NCBI RefSeq assembly: GCF_029589495.1
Contig: NZ_JAAIVF010000001.1
Coordinates: 1,488,001 to 1,552,000 of the forward strand
Length of the DNA: 64,000 bases
Reading direction: 5' to 3'
Source: Speluncibacter jeojiensis
Lineage (GTDB): Bacteria > Actinomycetota > Actinomycetes > Mycobacteriales > Mycobacteriaceae
Of this stretch, positions 61,630 through 64,000 are shown piece after piece (the first letter of the stretch is position 1; each line of letters opens with the position of its first letter). A model generated the notes under the pieces. That model saw only the letters and a list, made by a program, of their open reading frames with translations. It was not told the origin of the DNA and did no database searches. The translations under genes were made by a program, and so were the position numbers.

Positions 61630-63594
61630 GTGAACGCGCAGACCGAGCAACTCGAGTTCCAGGCGGAGACCCGCCAGCTCCTGGAGCTGATGATCCACTC
61701 GGTGTACTCGAACAAGGACATCTTCCTGCGGGAGTTGGTTTCGAACGCCTCTGACGCCCTGGACAAGCTGCGGCTTGCCGCCTTCCAGGACAAGGACCTC
61801 GACGCCGACACCTCCGACCTGCACATCGACATCGACGTCGACAAGGTCGCCCGCACGCTGACCGTGCGCGACAACGGCATCGGCATGTCTCGCGACGAGG
61901 TCGTCGACCTCATCGGCACCCTCGCAAAGTCCGGCACCGCCGAGGTCCGCCGCACGCTTGCGCAGGCGAAGGACGCCGCCGCGCCCGAGGAGCTGATCGG
62001 CCAGTTCGGCATCGGCTTCTACTCGACGTTCATGGTCGCCGACAGGGTCACACTGATCACCCGTAAGGCCGGTGAGAACGCCGGCACCCGGTGGGAGTCC
62101 AGCGGTGAGTCGACGTACACGATCGAGACCGTCGAGGGCTCGGACACGGAGAAGGCGCCGCAGGGGACCACCATCACGCTGCACCTCAAGCCGGCGGACA
62201 CCGAGGACCACCTCTACGACTACACCGCCGAGCACAAGATCCGCGAGATCATCAAGCGGTACTCCGATTTCATCGCCTTCCCGATCCGGATGGAGATCGA
62301 GCGCAGCAAGACCGTCACGAACGACGACGGCGAGCAGACGCAGGAGATCTCGGTCGAGACCGAGACGCTGAACTCGCAGAAGGCGCTGTGGGCCCGGTCG
62401 AAGGACGAGGTCGACGAGGAGGAGTACAAGGAGTTCTACCGGCACATCGCGCACGCCTGGGACGATCCGCTCGAGATCATCCCGATGAAGGCCGAGGGCA
62501 CCTTCGAATATCAGGCGCTGCTGTTCCTGCCGTCGCACGCGCCGTTCGACCTGTTCGCCCGCGAGCACAAGCGCGGGGTCCAGCTGTACGTCAAGCGGGT
62601 GTTCATTATGGACAACTGCGAGGAACTCATGCCCGAGTACCTGCGGTTCGTCAAGGGTGTGGTCGACGCACAGGATCTGTCGCTCAACGTCTCCCGCGAG
62701 ATCCTGCAGCAGGACCGCCAGCTCGCGCGGATCCAGCGCCGGCTGGTCAAGAAGGTGCTGGCCACGGTCAAGGACATGCGCGCCGACGAGCTCGAGAAGT
62801 ACCAGGGTTTCTGGCGCGAGTTCGGCCGGGTGATCAAGGAGGGCCTGCTCTCCGATCTGGACAACCGCGAGACCATCCTGGAGATCTCCTCGTTCGTCTC
62901 GACGCAGACGGCCGAGGGCGACGAGGCCGGCCTGACGACTCTGCGCGAGTACGTCGAGCGCATGAAGGACGGCCAGGACAAGATCTTCTACATGACCGGT
63001 GAATCCCGGCAGCAGATCGAGTCCTCCCCGCACATGGAGGCATTCCGCGCCAAGGGTTTCGAGGTGCTGCTGCTCACCGACCCGGTCGACGAGATGTGGG
63101 TCGGATCGGTGCCGGAGTTCGACGGCACGCCGCTGGTGTCGATCGCCAAGGGCGACGTCGACCTCGACACCGAGGACGAGCGCAAGGAGCACGAGGCCGA
63201 GCGTGAGCAGCAGGACAAGGACTTCGCCGACCTGCTGACGTGGTTGAAGTCGGCGCTCGACTCCGATGTGCGCGACGTGCGGCTGTCTTCGCGACTGACC
63301 ACCTCGCCGGCCTGTCTGGTAGGGGAGGCGTTCGACATGAGCCCGATGCTCGAGAAGATGTATCGCGCGTCGGGCCAGGAGGTTCCGCACGCCAAGCGCA
63401 CCCTCGAGCTCAACCCGACGCACCCGTTGGTCGAGGGGCTGCGCAAGGCCCATGCCGAGCGGCCCGGCGACGCCGCACTGACCGAGACCGCGGAGCTGGT
63501 CTACGGCATGGCGGTGCTCGCCGAGGGCGGCGAGCTGAGCGACCCGGCGAAGTTCGCGCACACCCTCGCGGATCGGCTGACCGCCACCCTCTGA
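61630..63594 (+). CDS. htpG: Molecular chaperone HtpG (bacterial Hsp90)
   Basis: A 654-residue ATP-dependent chaperone. The N-terminal ATPase domain has [31 protein letters not shown], the nucleotide motif [11 protein letters not shown] and [15 protein letters not shown]; the middle domain includes [12 protein letters not shown] and [17 protein letters not shown]; a C-terminal dimer domain follows. It is full length. GTG 61630 has AAAGGGAATCGGA upstream. It has no visible heat-shock element in the 230 bases before it. Confidence 0.97.
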
Positions 63595-63667
63595 GCGCCG
63601 CCCGCGGATCGGCGGCCACCGGCGGACCGCAACCGTATCGTTGTCACACAGGCTGAATCGCCGGTCA

Positions 63668-63716
63668 CGGGTCGATCGTCCCATTTCCCCGCCAGGGAAA
63701 CGGGACGATCGACCCG
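63668..63716 (+). terminator. Stem-loop terminator after htpG
   Basis: Arms CGGGTCGATCGTCCC (63668-63682) and GGGACGATCGACCCG (63702-63716) are perfectly complementary, with an inner TTTCCC/GGGAAA stem. It lies 73 bases after the htpG stop. Confidence 0.8.
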
Positions 63717-63843
63717 AAACCGGTCACCCTTGAATTGTCGGTTCCGGCGGTTGGCCTGCACACCCGGCAAGATCGGAATACGGTTTTGACGGGCGATGTC
63801 GGGGTCGTCCTCAGTCGTCGGTGCGATGAGAAGGGTGGCTCGG

Positions 63844-64000
63844 ATGATCAAGGGGTTCAAGAATTTCCTGATGCGCGGTGACGTGATCACTGTCGCTGTC
63901 GGTTTGGTTGTGGCCCTGGCATTCTCGACTCTGGTCAAGGCCTTTACCGACAATGTGATCAATCCGCTGGTGGCGGCCGCGCAGGGCGGCAACACGATCG
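63844..64000 (+). CDS. mscL: Large-conductance mechanosensitive channel, partial
   Basis: The first 52 residues are seen; the gene runs off the right edge. MIKGFKNFLMRGDVITVAVGLVVALAFSTLVKAFTDNVINPL (about residues 1-42) is typical for MscL: a short amphipathic helix, then the first pore helix with the AVG/ALAF pattern. The channel opens under membrane tension to release solutes during osmotic downshock. Upstream GAAGGG precedes the ATG. Confidence 0.9.
   Translation, partial: MIKGFKNFLMRGDVITVAVGLVVALAFSTLVKAFTDNVINPLVAAAQGGNTI

Noticed and set aside
61555-63684. 709-residue reverse ORF opposite htpG
   Set aside because: It is an antisense shadow of htpG; the forward protein has every Hsp90 motif.

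Overview
The window is about 64 kb of high-GC actinobacterial chromosome centred on the replication origin. The gene order pcnA, NUDIX, DUF6049, murJ, sigM, anti-sigma, trxB, trxA, cwlM, GNAT, parB, parA, rsmG, jag, yidC, yidD, rnpA, rpmH, [oriC], dnaA, dnaN, recF, dciA, gyrB, gyrA, DUF3566, tRNA-Ile, tRNA-Ala matches the Mycobacterium tuberculosis Rv3907c-Rv3917c and Rv0001-Rv0006 neighbourhoods as I remember them. The organism is therefore a member of the Mycobacteriales. From memory of protein sequences it looks most like Gordonia or Williamsia, but this cannot be settled without a search.

Region by region: (1) 1-5.0 kb holds a partial Rossmann-fold enzyme, a YqgE protein, an MFS exporter, an acidic DxDxDG-repeat protein and a CLC chloride protein with CBS domains. 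(2) 5.0-20.5 kb holds a HAD phosphatase behind a perfect 26-bp palindrome, the CCA-adding enzyme, and a forward cell-envelope/redox block (NUDIX, DUF6049, MurJ fused to a pseudokinase, SigM and its anti-sigma factor, TetR, trxB-trxA with a SigH-type promoter, CwlM). (3) 20.5-29.75 kb is the reverse-strand segregation, RNA-processing and membrane-insertion block. It is broken by a 3.25-kb gene-poor stretch that carries parS sites. (4) 29.75-42.6 kb is the origin with DnaA boxes, the dnaA-dnaN-recF-dciA replication cluster, gyrase and two tRNAs, closed by a 44-bp perfect palindrome with a parS site at its centre. (5) 42.6-54 kb is accessory metabolism: an amidohydrolase, a small exported protein interrupted by an in-frame TGA, VOC proteins, a two-component system, pyruvate carboxylase and the prpDBC methylcitrate operon facing its regulator PrpR. 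(6) 55.7-58.5 kb is metE under a cobalamin riboswitch. (7) 58.6-64 kb is a 36-residue hydrophobic mini-gene, a DsrE protein convergent with a TauE/SafE transporter that has a sulfur-type leader peptide, a YdcF-like protein, htpG and the start of mscL.

How it works together: genes on both sides of oriC are mostly transcribed away from it. ParB made here should load on at least five perfect parS cores in the window. PrpDBC (propionyl-CoA to pyruvate and succinate) and pyruvate carboxylase (pyruvate to oxaloacetate) are metabolically linked and adjacent. Four genes show a -10 element only five to seven bases before the start codon, so leaderless transcripts are likely. I see no insertion sequence, prophage or CRISPR array.
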